From contig JAVBNG010000044.1 of the NCBI GenBank assembly GCA_031551695.1, positions 1 to 8,455 of the forward strand: a DNA stretch of 8,455 bases, written 5' to 3'. The stretch's first letter is position 1; each line of letters starts with the position of its first letter. The notes under the pieces are model-generated. The model was given only the letters and a program-made list of their open reading frames with translations. It made no database searches and was not told where the DNA came from. This document shows positions 1 through 6,862 of this stretch, in pieces. The DNA comes from JAAYCI01 sp031551695. GTDB lineage: Bacteria > Bacillota > Clostridia > Oscillospirales > Ruminococcaceae. A program made the translations under genes and the position numbers.

Positions 1-440
1 CATACAGGGAACTGGCGAAGCACCCGCTCATCGTGGCGACGAAGGAGGCGACCGGCGACATCAGCTTTATCGCCAATGTGGCCGACGCCTGCGGCGACGA
101 TTTGGCCATATACTCCGGCAACGACGACCAGGTGCTGCCTATTTTGGCCCTTGGCGGCATCGGCGTCATCTCGGTGGTGGGCAATGTGATGCCCCGCGAG
201 ATGCACGATTTGTGCCAGTTGTATTTCGCCGGCCGTGCGGACGACAGCCGCAAACTTCAGCTCTCTGTTTTGGCGCTGAACAACGCACTGTTCTGCGAGG
301 TGAACCCCATTCCGGTGAAAGAAGCCGTGAACATGATGGGCATTGCCGCCGGGCCCTGCCGCATGCCCCTTGGCGAAATGAGCGCCGCAAATAGAGAACG
401 ACTTTCCGCTGAAATGCAGAAATACGGGTTGGTAAAATAA
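1..440 (+). CDS. dapA: 4-hydroxy-tetrahydrodipicolinate synthase, 3' part (5' end outside window)
   Basis: The product condenses pyruvate with aspartate semialdehyde in the cytoplasm, the first committed step of the diaminopimelate/lysine pathway. The reading frame is open from base 3, so about the last 145 residues are present (the family is usually about 290-300). The GTG at 33 lies inside the conserved core and is not the start. Visible landmarks are the Schiff-base lysine in VATKEATGD (Lys codon at 42-44), followed by YSGNDDQVLP and GGIGVISVVGNVMP, all typical of the C-terminal half of the DapA TIM barrel. The end reads AANRERLSAEMQKYGLVK, a normal DapA C-terminus. The TAA stop shares its last A with the ATG of dapB, which suggests translational coupling. 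The promoter and any lysine riboswitch would lie upstream of the window. Identity is very secure. Confidence 0.96.
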   Translation, partial: YRELAKHPLIVATKEATGDISFIANVADACGDDLAIYSGNDDQVLPILALGGIGVISVVGNVMPREMHDLCQLYFAGRADDSRKLQLSVLALNNALFCEVNPIPVKEAVNMMGIAAGPCRMPLGEMSAANRERLSAEMQKYGLVK

Positions 441-1225
441 TGATAGATGTTGTCATTCAAGGTGTAAACGGCCGCATGGGCCGAGTGTTGACGGCGCTGA
501 TTGCCGCGCGGGCCGATTGCCGCGTGGCGGCCGGTGTGGATTTGGCCGTGCCGGAGCACGCGGATTTCCCGGTGTTTCCGTCTCTGGTGGAGCTATATGC
601 CGGGATTGGCGGCGCAGGTGGCCTTGCCAAGGCGCCGGACGTTTTGATCGATTTTTCCCTGCCGGAGGCCACCCGCGCGGCGCTGAACGTTTGCGCGGCG
701 CACGGCCTGCCGTCGGTAGTTTGCACCACGGGCCTTTCCGAAGCGGACAAGGGTCTGATGGACGCCACCGCCCAAAAGGCGGCGGTGTTTTACTCGGCAA
801 ACATGTCCCTTGGGGTGAACGTGCTGACGGCGCTTGCAAAACAGGCCGCCGCCGTGCTGCAAGGGTTCGATATCGAAATTGTGGAGCGGCACCATCGCAA
901 TAAAATAGACGCGCCCAGCGGCACGGCCATTGCGCTGGCAAATGCCGTCAACGACGTGTTTGGAGGCAGCTATGAACTGGTGATGGACCGCCACACGAAG
1001 CGTGAAAAACGCGGCGACAAGGAAATTGGCCTGCAGGCGGTGCGCGGCGGCAGCATTGTGGGCGAGCATGACGTGATTTTTGCCGGGCCGGACGAGGTGA
1101 TCACCCTGTCCCATACGGCCTATTCCCGCGATATTTTTGCAAGCGGCGCCATAATGGCCGCGCTGTATGTGGCGGGCAAGCCCGCCGGCATGTATGACAT
1201 GGCCGATTTGATCAGCGGACGCTGA
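440..1225 (+). CDS. dapB: 4-hydroxy-tetrahydrodipicolinate reductase
   Basis: This enzyme reduces the DapA product with NAD(P)H to tetrahydrodipicolinate, the branch point to diaminopimelate and lysine. The protein has 261 residues; the E. coli enzyme has 273. The N-terminal Rossmann domain carries the dinucleotide-binding loop GVNGRMG (residues 8-14). The catalytic motif ERHHRNKIDAPSGTA spans about residues 149-163. By alignment with E. coli, His151 is the likely proton donor and Lys155 the substrate-binding lysine. Further conserved blocks are CTTG (95-98), RGGSIVGEH (202-210) and LSHTAYSRDIFASGA (223-237). The start is the ATG in TAATG, overlapping the dapA stop by one base; the preceding Shine-Dalgarno is weak, so initiation probably depends on terminating dapA ribosomes. 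No key residue is missing. Confidence 0.97.
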   Translation: MIDVVIQGVNGRMGRVLTALIAARADCRVAAGVDLAVPEHADFPVFPSLVELYAGIGGAGGLAKAPDVLIDFSLPEATRAALNVCAAHGLPSVVCTTGLSEADKGLMDATAQKAAVFYSANMSLGVNVLTALAKQAAAVLQGFDIEIVERHHRNKIDAPSGTAIALANAVNDVFGGSYELVMDRHTKREKRGDKEIGLQAVRGGSIVGEHDVIFAGPDEVITLSHTAYSRDIFASGAIMAALYVAGKPAGMYDMADLISGR

Positions 1226-1264
1226 CCGTTCATCCATTTTAGCATTTTCCGCAGTGAGGGGTTT

Positions 1265-2554
1265 ATGAGACAACCAAAGCGAAAAGGCAAAGGCCGAAAA
1301 GCGCTGCTAATCACAGTGGCGTCTGTTTTGCTGCTGGCCGGCGTGTACGCGCTGTCCTATGGCATTGCGCGCGCCGTTGAAAAAAACGGCGGTGTTGCCA
1401 AGCTGGGCGCGGAGGGCAGTGCTTTATCCGGCGGCTCTTCCACATCGCTGGCCTCCGCGCCGGAACCGGAACCGGAACCGGAACCCGAGCCCCAGCCTGT
1501 TACCAACACGGTGAAGTTTTCCGCCGTGGGCGACAACCTCATCCACGACGGCCTGTATTCCCAGGCGCAGCGCAGGGCGGGCGGAACGGGTTACGATTTT
1601 AACTATATCTACGAAAACACAAAATATTTTTTCAAGCAGTTTGATGTGAACTGGATCAACCAGGAATCGCTGGTAAACAACGAGTTTCCCGCTTCTACCT
1701 ACCCCATGTTCTCCACGCCGGGCGAATGCGCCGAGGCCGCCTATGATGCGGGCTGGCGGGTGTTTGCGGTGTCGAACAACCACACTTACGATAAAGGCGC
1801 CGGCGGCGTGGCGGCCACCCGTAAATTCTGGAGCGCCATGCCGGACGACGTGGTGGTGCCGGGATTGTTTGTAAACGAGGACGACGCCGATATTGTGATG
1901 CACACGGTGAATGGCATCAAGATTGCCTACCTTTCTTTTACGGACCACACTAACGGCCTGCCGGAGCCGGAGGGTGCGGAAGCGCACGTGATTTACTCGT
2001 CGGAGACGGACAAAATAGAGCGGCTGGTGAAGCGCGCGGACGAACTGGCGGACGCGGTAGTGGTGGGCGTACACTGGGAAGTGGAAAACAGCCATATCAC
2101 CACGGACGCCCAGCGCACCCTGGCAAACAGCCTGGTGGAATGGGGCGCAGACGCTATTATCGGCACCCATCCCCACGTCATCCAGGGCATAGAGTACATC
2201 GATAACCCCACAGATGGACGCAAAATACCGGTGGCGTGGTCCCTTGGCAATTTCATCTCGGCGCAAAGCCAGCCGGACCAGCTTATCGGCATCTGCTTTG
2301 CCTTCGACATTTCCCAAACGGTGGACCCCGACGGCACACGCCATCCGGTGGAGATGGGCAACGTAAAGGCCTATCCCACCATTACCCACTATGGCGCGGG
2401 TTACAGCGACATCCGCGACTATATGTTCCGCGACTACACGGACGAGCTGGCGGCCCAGCACGGCGTGCGTTCCATTGCGCCGGGCTTTAATTTGGACTAT
2501 ATCAAGGGTGTTTTGCAGGAATATATCGCGCCGGAATTTTTGGTATTGGACTAA
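1265..2554 (+). CDS. Membrane-anchored CapA-family (poly-gamma-glutamate synthesis type) metallophosphatase-like protein
   Basis: The 429-residue protein starts with a basic tail (MRQPKRKGKGRK) and one hydrophobic segment at about residues 13-35, so it is probably anchored in the membrane with the rest outside. A linker follows, containing six Pro-(Glu/Gln) pairs at residues 66-77. The CapA/PGA_cap domain, related to calcineurin-like metallophosphatases, runs from about 83 to 350. Its metal-ligand-like motifs appear in order: AVGDNLIHD (87-95), NQES (132-135), SNNHTYDKG (170-178), GVHWEVE (268-274), GTHPHVIQ (300-307) and SLGNF (326-330). CapA itself takes part in poly-gamma-glutamate capsule synthesis, but most family members have no proven substrate and no capBC genes are visible here, so no exact function is assigned. 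The start is chosen for GTGAGGGG just upstream (1254-1261). The gene lies 39 bases after dapB with no terminator between, so it is probably co-transcribed. Confidence 0.85.
   Translation: MRQPKRKGKGRKALLITVASVLLLAGVYALSYGIARAVEKNGGVAKLGAEGSALSGGSSTSLASAPEPEPEPEPEPQPVTNTVKFSAVGDNLIHDGLYSQAQRRAGGTGYDFNYIYENTKYFFKQFDVNWINQESLVNNEFPASTYPMFSTPGECAEAAYDAGWRVFAVSNNHTYDKGAGGVAATRKFWSAMPDDVVVPGLFVNEDDADIVMHTVNGIKIAYLSFTDHTNGLPEPEGAEAHVIYSSETDKIERLVKRADELADAVVVGVHWEVENSHITTDAQRTLANSLVEWGADAIIGTHPHVIQGIEYIDNPTDGRKIPVAWSLGNFISAQSQPDQLIGICFAFDISQTVDPDGTRHPVEMGNVKAYPTITHYGAGYSDIRDYMFRDYTDELAAQHGVRSIAPGFNLDYIKGVLQEYIAPEFLVLD
1460..1495 (+). repeat. Hexanucleotide repeat coding for a Pro-Glu linker
   Basis: Four exact tandem copies of CCGGAA (1460-1483) are followed by two degenerate copies (CCCGAG, CCCCAG). 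In frame they give PEPEPEPEPEPQ at residues 66-77 of the CapA-like protein, between the membrane anchor and the extracellular domain. Copy-number changes would stay in frame and only alter linker length. Confidence 0.85.
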
Positions 2555-2559
2555 GGAGG
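2553..2559 (+). promoter_or_regulatory. Strong Shine-Dalgarno of the ACT-protein gene
   Basis: AAGGAGG overlaps the last two bases of the capA-like stop codon and lies six bases before the ATG at 2566. It is the best match to the anti-Shine-Dalgarno sequence seen in this operon, so the small protein is probably well translated. Confidence 0.8.
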
Positions 2560-2565
2560 CGGACT

Positions 2566-3024
2566 ATGGCCGGAATTTCGAAAGTTGAGTGTGTGGACGA
2601 CATGATGATGATCAGCATGAAGGCCGCAAACAGCAGCACCATGGCAAAAACCCTGGCCGCTTTGGCAAACAGCGGCGTAGTGGTGGACATGATCAGCCAA
2701 ACGGCACCCCAGGGGGATGAAATCCAGTTCAGTTTCACCGCGCCGTTCCACTATTTTGACGACGCGATGAATGCCCTGAAAGCCCTGCCCCACAGCGAGC
2801 TGCCCGCCCCGATGATCAGCGGTGGTTTTTCCAAAATCTACCTGTTTGACGCAAGCATGCTGGAAAGTGCGGGTGTGGCGGCAAAGGTGCTGGCAATCCT
2901 GTCCGGCGCTGGGGCGGATATTTACATGATCACTACATCGGATCTGGATATCTCCATTTTGGTGCGCGCCGAGGACGCGGATGTGGCCACCGGGGCTTTG
3001 AAGAATGCCTTTGGCGTGGCGTAA
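2566..3024 (+). CDS. Free-standing tandem ACT-domain protein, aspartokinase regulatory-domain-like
   Basis: The 152-residue protein consists of two ACT domains, at about residues 8-75 and 88-150, with no catalytic domain. The first contains VVVDMISQT followed by EIQFSFT, resembling the first ACT domain of lysine-type aspartokinases (VDMI-Q- then ISFT). The second contains GVAAKVLAILSGAGADIYM (103-121) then ITTSDLDISILV (122-133), which parallels the aspartokinase segment GVAAKMFE-LA--GINI-MISTSEIKIS-LV. ACT domains bind amino acids at dimer interfaces. In B. subtilis, aspartokinase II has a separate small beta subunit made of the ACT region through an internal start, so a stand-alone gene for such a subunit is plausible. 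Eleven bases separate it from the CapA-like gene, and it is the last gene before a terminator hairpin. The inference is a lysine- or threonine-sensing regulator of aspartokinase. It could instead bind another ligand or partner. The ACT fold is secure; the role is not. Confidence 0.88.
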   Translation: MAGISKVECVDDMMMISMKAANSSTMAKTLAALANSGVVVDMISQTAPQGDEIQFSFTAPFHYFDDAMNALKALPHSELPAPMISGGFSKIYLFDASMLESAGVAAKVLAILSGAGADIYMITTSDLDISILVRAEDADVATGALKNAFGVA

Positions 3025-3041
3025 GCTGGCCTGCGGCCAGC
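3025..3041 (+). repeat. Perfect 7-bp inverted repeat directly after the ACT-gene stop
   Basis: GCTGGCC-TGC-GGCCAGC forms a G+C-rich stem with a three-base loop, starting right after the stop codon. No T-run follows, so it is not a standard intrinsic terminator. It may protect the 3' end of the message or be incidental. Confidence 0.45.
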
Positions 3042-3157
3042 CCCAAACCGAGCGCATACGCCAAAAAAACAGGTGCCAAACAGCACCAGACCGGCCACAG
3101 CTGGCCCCTGGATTTTAAATATGAATAACAGGCAGAAAACTGCTGTAAATCTACCAG

Positions 3158-3191
3158 AAACCAGCCGATGTGTTTTCGGCTGGTTTTAATA
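3158..3191 (+). terminator. Rho-independent terminator of the dap operon
   Basis: A perfect 11-bp stem (AAACCAGCCGA at 3158-3168 and TCGGCTGGTTT at 3176-3186) with a seven-base loop is followed by TTTTAATAATTT on the plus strand. It lies 134 bases after the ACT-gene stop. The bases on its other side are not T-rich when read on the minus strand, so it acts best for plus-strand transcripts. Confidence 0.82.
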
Positions 3192-3245
3192 ATTTAACGA
3201 TAATTTGATATATATTCCCCGATATCCGCGAAACGGACAAACAAA

Positions 3246-3293
3246 AATATACAAAAACCCTTCCCGATATGCAGCATACCCAAGAAAAGGTTT
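3246..3293 (-). terminator. Possible intrinsic terminator of tyrS
   Basis: Read on the minus strand, AAACCTTT (3293-3286) can pair with AAGGGTTT (3262-3255) with one G-U pair. Inner self-complementary bases GGTAT/ATATC may extend the stem. The run TTTTTGTATATTTTT follows. It lies about 57 bases after the tyrS stop. The stem is A+T-rich and imperfect, so the call is tentative. Confidence 0.45.
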
Positions 3294-3350
3294 ATTTAAC
3301 GTTTTTGCGTATTTTGCATTTTGACCGGGTGCCCTTATTTTTCAGCCATT

Positions 3351-4592
3351 TTACAGCATTGCCTTGTGGAACACCTTTTTGCCTTTTTTAATAATAACAC
3401 CCTTTTCAAGATCTTTACCGGCAATTTTTTGGGAGATATCGGTAATTTTTACATCGTCGATGGAAATGCCACCTTGTTGCACGAGGCGGCGGCCCTCCGC
3501 CTTGGACGGCGCCAGCCCACATGCCACCAGCAGATCCAGCACCGGAACGCCCCCCTCGGTGACGGCTTCGGCCGGAAGCTGTGTGGTGGGCATGTCCGCG
3601 TGGGCGCTGCCCGCGCCAAACAGGCTTTTGGCAGCGGCAAGGGCCTTGTCGGCTTCGCCCCTGCTGTGCACCAGGGCCGTCAGCTCGTAGGCCAGGCGCT
3701 CTTTGGCGGCGTTCACACTGGGGCCGTCGTTTTCCACCACGGCGTCAATGTCGGCCAGCGGGATGTCCGTGAGCAAACGCATGCAATTTTTCACGCTGGC
3801 GTCTTCAATGTTGCGCCAGTACTGGAAAAACTCGTAAGGCGGGGTTTTTTCAGGATCCAGCCACACGGCGCCCTTTTCCGTTTTGCCCATTTTCACGCCC
3901 TCGCGGGTGGTAAGCAGGGTGAACGTCAGGCCGTATGCCTCCTTGCCCTCCTTGCGGCGTATCAGGTCTACACCGCTGATGATATTGCTCCATTGGTCGT
4001 TGCCGCCGAACTGCATTTTACAGTTCAGGGTGCGGAACAGGTGCAGGAAATCGTAGCTTTGCAGCAGCATGTAATTCAGCTCCATAAAGCTGAGGCCGCG
4101 CTCCCAACGGGCCTTGAACGCGTCTGTGGCAAGCATTTTGTTCACAGAGAAGCAAACGCCGATGTCGCGCAGGAATTCCATGTAATTAATGTCCAAAAGC
4201 CAGTCGGCGTTGTTCACCACGATGGCGCCGTTATCGCCGGCGTTTTCGCTGTCTTCAAAGGCGATGAACTTCGACATCTGCCGCCGGAAGCATTCGGCGT
4301 TGTGGCCAATTTCCTCCTTGGTCATCATTTTGCGCATGTCGCTTTTGCCTGTGGGGTCGCCGATCATGGTGGTGCCGCCGCCAAGCAGGATGATGGGCTT
4401 GTGCCCCGCCTTTTGCAGATGGCGCATCACGATAAGCTGCAAAAAATGGCCAACATGCAGGCTGTCCGCCGTGGCGTCGAAGCCGATGTAAAAAGTGACT
4501 TTCTCGCTGCCCAGCAGCTTTTGCACGCCCCCTTCATCGGTGGACTGCGCCACCAAACCGCGTGCTTTCAACAGGTCGAATATGTTTTCCAT
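3351..4592 (-). CDS. tyrS: Tyrosyl-tRNA synthetase
   Basis: This class Ic enzyme charges tRNA-Tyr with tyrosine using ATP. The protein has 413 residues, normal for bacterial TyrS. The catalytic domain shows YIGFDATADSLHVGH with the HIGH-type signature HVGH at 46-49, YMLLQSYD at 174-181, GGNDQW at 196-201 and the KMSKS-type loop KMGKT at 234-238. The C-terminal S4 RNA-binding domain covers about 347-410 and includes LVQQGGISIDD. The start MENIFDLLKARGL fits the family N-terminus. The ribosome-binding site is unusual: AAGGGG lies 14 bases upstream, while AAAGGC is only two bases away. The gene follows recN by 41 bases on the same strand, so there is no room for the T-box leader common upstream of Firmicutes tyrS genes. 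Co-transcription with recN is likely. Confidence 0.97.
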   Translation of the reverse strand: MENIFDLLKARGLVAQSTDEGGVQKLLGSEKVTFYIGFDATADSLHVGHFLQLIVMRHLQKAGHKPIILLGGGTTMIGDPTGKSDMRKMMTKEEIGHNAECFRRQMSKFIAFEDSENAGDNGAIVVNNADWLLDINYMEFLRDIGVCFSVNKMLATDAFKARWERGLSFMELNYMLLQSYDFLHLFRTLNCKMQFGGNDQWSNIISGVDLIRRKEGKEAYGLTFTLLTTREGVKMGKTEKGAVWLDPEKTPPYEFFQYWRNIEDASVKNCMRLLTDIPLADIDAVVENDGPSVNAAKERLAYELTALVHSRGEADKALAAAKSLFGAGSAHADMPTTQLPAEAVTEGGVPVLDLLVACGLAPSKAEGRRLVQQGGISIDDVKITDISQKIAGKDLEKGVIIKKGKKVFHKAML

Positions 4593-4633
4593 TGCCTTTT
4601 TTCATTCCCCTTGTATCACAGTCATTATTTTAA

Positions 4634-6316
4634 TCACAAATTGTTGATGGCCCGCTGCTTGCCCGCGGCCAGCATTTCGGCTGCGTTTTGGCGCGACGCG
4701 TCGGTAATGGCGTCGCCCGAGATGATGCGGGCAAGTTCGTTTTCGCGGGCGGCGTGGTCCAATTCGCGGATGTCCGTACGGGTGCGTCCGCCGTCCACGT
4801 GCTTTTCAATCAGCATATGGCGCGCGGCATAGCCCGCTATCTGCGCCGTGTGGGTGACGCAGATGACCTGACGCCCGCGGGAAGTATCCTGCAGCAACTG
4901 GCCGATGCGCCCCGCCGCAAGGCCGGAGATTCCGGTGTCGATCTCATCGTAAATAACGGTGCCAATCTCGTCCTTTTCGGCCAGCGCGCTTTTGATGGCC
5001 AGCATAATGCGCGAAAGCTCGCCGCCGGAGGCAATTTTAGAAAGCGGCTTTGGTGTTTCACCCGGGTTTGTGGAGATGCTGAAGGACAGATTGTCCTGCC
5101 CCTTCGGCCCGAACGGCACCGTCTCGTGTTCCAGCGTCATCACGATGCCCGGCATGCACAAAAACTCCAGCGCGTTCTTGATTTCTGCGTTCAGGCGGGC
5201 GAAGGCCTCTGTGCGGGACTTTGTGAGCACATCCGCTGCCTTTTTCGTAACTGCCCCGGCCTCTTTTTCCTGTTTGCGCAGTGTTTCCAGCGTCTCGTCG
5301 GACAGGGTGATGCTCTCCAGCTCCGCCCTCGCCTTTTCGCCGTAGGCGATGATATCTTCCACCGTTCCACCGTATTTTTGCTTCAGCCGGTACAGCACGT
5401 CCAACCGGGATTCTATATCGTTCAACTGGCTGTCGTCAAATGTAAAGTCATTTAGCTTTCGTTGCAATTCAGACGACACATCGGAAATATTGTAATATGC
5501 CTCTTCAATAATCGTTGCAAAGCCGCCAAGCTCCGGCGCGTGGGCAGCGGCGGCCTGCAGCTCGGCCCGGGCATTGCCCAAAAGGTCTGTCGCGCCCTCC
5601 GTATCGTCTCCGCCGGACAGTGCCTCGTGCGCCGCCCCAAGGGCAGAGAGGATGTTTTGGGAATTCTGCACGATGTTGCGCTTTTCCGCCAACGCCTCAT
5701 CCTCGCCGGGCTTTAAGGCCGCCTTTTCTATTTCGTCCACTTCGTAGGTTAGCGTACCTGTGCGGCGTGCCTTTTCCGCGTCATCCATGGAAAGGGCGTC
5801 CATGGCTTTACGGATCTCTATCAAATTTTTATATTCCTCGTAATATCGATGATAATCTGCGCTATTTTTGGCGTAGGCGTCCAGCAGCGCCAGGTGGCTT
5901 GCCGGGTTCAGCAGGCTTTGGTTGTCGTGCTGGCCATGGATTTGCAATAGATCCCCGCAAACATCCCGCAGCACGGCGGCGGTTGCGGGCATGCCGTTGA
6001 TGCGGCAGGTGCTTTTGCCTTCAGCGGTAATTTCACGCTGCAGCAACAGTTCATCTTCCGGCTCATAACCGGCGTCCGCCAGCTTTTGCCTCGTTTTTTC
6101 GCCAATATCACTGAACATGGCCCAAATGCTGGCCTTGGCGGCGCCGCTGCGCACAATGTCACGGCTGGCGCGGCTGCCCAAAATGGCGTTGATGGAATCG
6201 ATTAAAATGGACTTGCCGGCGCCGGTCTCGCCGGTAAGCACATTGAAGCCGGGGCCAAAGGAAGCCCGGGCTTTTTCAATCACCGCCACATTTTCAATTG
6301 CGATCTCGTTCAGCAT
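4634..6316 (-). CDS. recN: DNA repair ATPase RecN
   Basis: RecN is an SMC-like cytoplasmic ATPase that acts early at DNA double-strand breaks. The 560-residue length is typical. The N-terminal ATPase half has the Walker A motif GETGAGKS at 29-36 and the RecN hallmark IHGQHDNQSL at 126-135. The middle (about 150-380) is rich in Glu, Lys, Ala and Leu, consistent with the two coiled-coil arms. The C-terminal half has the ABC signature SGGELSRIMLA at 430-440, Walker B VIYDEIDTGISG at 454-465 and the switch region VTHTAQIA at 487-494. The open frame extends 63 codons upstream into argR, but the true start is the ATG at 6316-6314: MLNEIAIENVAVIE is the conserved RecN N-terminus, and AAAAAGGG lies eight bases before it. 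The gene sits 65 bases behind argR, the usual Firmicutes arrangement. Confidence 0.97.
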   Translation of the reverse strand: MLNEIAIENVAVIEKARASFGPGFNVLTGETGAGKSILIDSINAILGSRASRDIVRSGAAKASIWAMFSDIGEKTRQKLADAGYEPEDELLLQREITAEGKSTCRINGMPATAAVLRDVCGDLLQIHGQHDNQSLLNPASHLALLDAYAKNSADYHRYYEEYKNLIEIRKAMDALSMDDAEKARRTGTLTYEVDEIEKAALKPGEDEALAEKRNIVQNSQNILSALGAAHEALSGGDDTEGATDLLGNARAELQAAAAHAPELGGFATIIEEAYYNISDVSSELQRKLNDFTFDDSQLNDIESRLDVLYRLKQKYGGTVEDIIAYGEKARAELESITLSDETLETLRKQEKEAGAVTKKAADVLTKSRTEAFARLNAEIKNALEFLCMPGIVMTLEHETVPFGPKGQDNLSFSISTNPGETPKPLSKIASGGELSRIMLAIKSALAEKDEIGTVIYDEIDTGISGLAAGRIGQLLQDTSRGRQVICVTHTAQIAGYAARHMLIEKHVDGGRTRTDIRELDHAARENELARIISGDAITDASRQNAAEMLAAGKQRAINNL

Positions 6317-6381
6317 AGTATTGGCCCTTTTTGTTGTAGTTTCGTCACAAAATGGACTTTTCGTTCCTTCAGATGGGTGCA

Positions 6382-6861
6382 CTAAAGCGCGGCCGAACGC
6401 CGGTATTTTGCCAGATGGGCACAAAGCTCGTGGGCAAAGGCCTCTGTGCGGGTGATGATGAGGAAGGTGTTGTCGCCGGACAAAGTGCCGACGACGCCGG
6501 CCCACTCGCCTGCCTTGCGCTCGGTCTCCGCATCAAACAGCTCACAGGCGGCGTTTGCCATGCCCGTGCGGCATTTCACCAGCACAATATTCCCCGCGGC
6601 GTCCGCGTCCAGCACCGTCTCGGAAAAAATCATCTCAAAGCGCTTTTTATCGTCTGCCTGTTCGCGCACCACATAGCGGTACTCCCCTTTTTCGTTCGCC
6701 GCTTTGGCCAGGTGCAGCTCCTTGATATCCCGCGAGACCGTGGCCTGTGTCACGTTGTAGCCCTCGGCGCGCAGCAGCTCCAGCAGGGTCTCCTGCCGGC
6801 CGATGTCGCTGGTCTCGATCAGCTCTATGATTTTTTGGTGCCGTGTTTTTTTATTCACCAC
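6382..6861 (-). CDS. argR: Arginine repressor ArgR/AhrC
   Basis: This hexameric transcription factor binds ARG boxes when arginine is present, repressing arginine synthesis and often activating its breakdown. The 159-residue length is normal (about 149-156 in model species). The N-terminal winged helix contains TQATVSRDIKEL at 38-49, the recognition-helix signature. The C-terminal arginine-binding and oligomerisation domain has GMANAACELFD at 100-110 and VVGTLSGDNTFLII at 123-136; Asp130 corresponds to the ligand-contacting aspartate of the GDDT motif. The start is GTG at 6861-6859; a second GTG follows immediately, so the exact start may be one codon later. Its ribosome-binding site lies in the last codons of nadK. 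No convincing ARG box was seen in the window. Confidence 0.96.
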   Translation of the reverse strand: MVNKKTRHQKIIELIETSDIGRQETLLELLRAEGYNVTQATVSRDIKELHLAKAANEKGEYRYVVREQADDKKRFEMIFSETVLDADAAGNIVLVKCRTGMANAACELFDAETERKAGEWAGVVGTLSGDNTFLIITRTEAFAHELCAHLAKYRRSAAL

Positions 6862-6862
6862 A

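Larger units (their letters stand above)
3025..3350. other. Convergent intergenic spacer (326 bases) without a gene
   Basis: This region lies between the ends of the plus-strand dap operon and the minus-strand tyrS gene. No plausible coding frame with a ribosome-binding site was seen. The first part (3025-3120) is G+C-rich and holds small inverted repeats: GCTGGCC/GGCCAGC, GGTGC/GCACC at 3072-3087, and GGCCA/TGGCC around 3093-3106. From about 3121 it is A+T-rich and carries two terminator-like hairpins, listed separately. No RNA gene was recognised. Confidence 0.8.

Noticed and set aside
33..440. A separate 135-residue gene starting at GTG 33
   Set aside because: The frame is open to the window edge, and the GTG lies three codons before the catalytic lysine of DapA, so this is the inside of dapA.
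1424..2461. A 345-codon open frame on the minus strand
   Set aside because: It is antisense to the CapA-like gene, which has clear family motifs. The antisense product (His/Val/Arg-rich) matches nothing known and has no neighbour on its strand.
3121..3136. A possible ARG box (TGAATAAC near 3122)
   Set aside because: Only one half-site resembles the ArgR consensus; there is no matching second half, and it lies downstream of the dap operon where no promoter is evident.
3321..4832. A 503-codon open frame on the plus strand
   Set aside because: It runs antisense across tyrS and into recN. Its protein is rich in His, Gln and Ala with no recognisable family, as expected when G/C-rich third positions remove stop codons on the opposite strand.
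6317..6381. A terminator or promoter between argR and recN
   Set aside because: No stable hairpin with a T-run and no convincing -35/-10 pair was seen; the gap appears to hold only the recN ribosome-binding site.
6317..6505. A 63-residue N-terminal extension of RecN
   Set aside because: It overlaps argR, has an Arg/His/Pro-rich shadow composition, and the conserved RecN N-terminus begins at the ATG at 6316 with a good ribosome-binding site.
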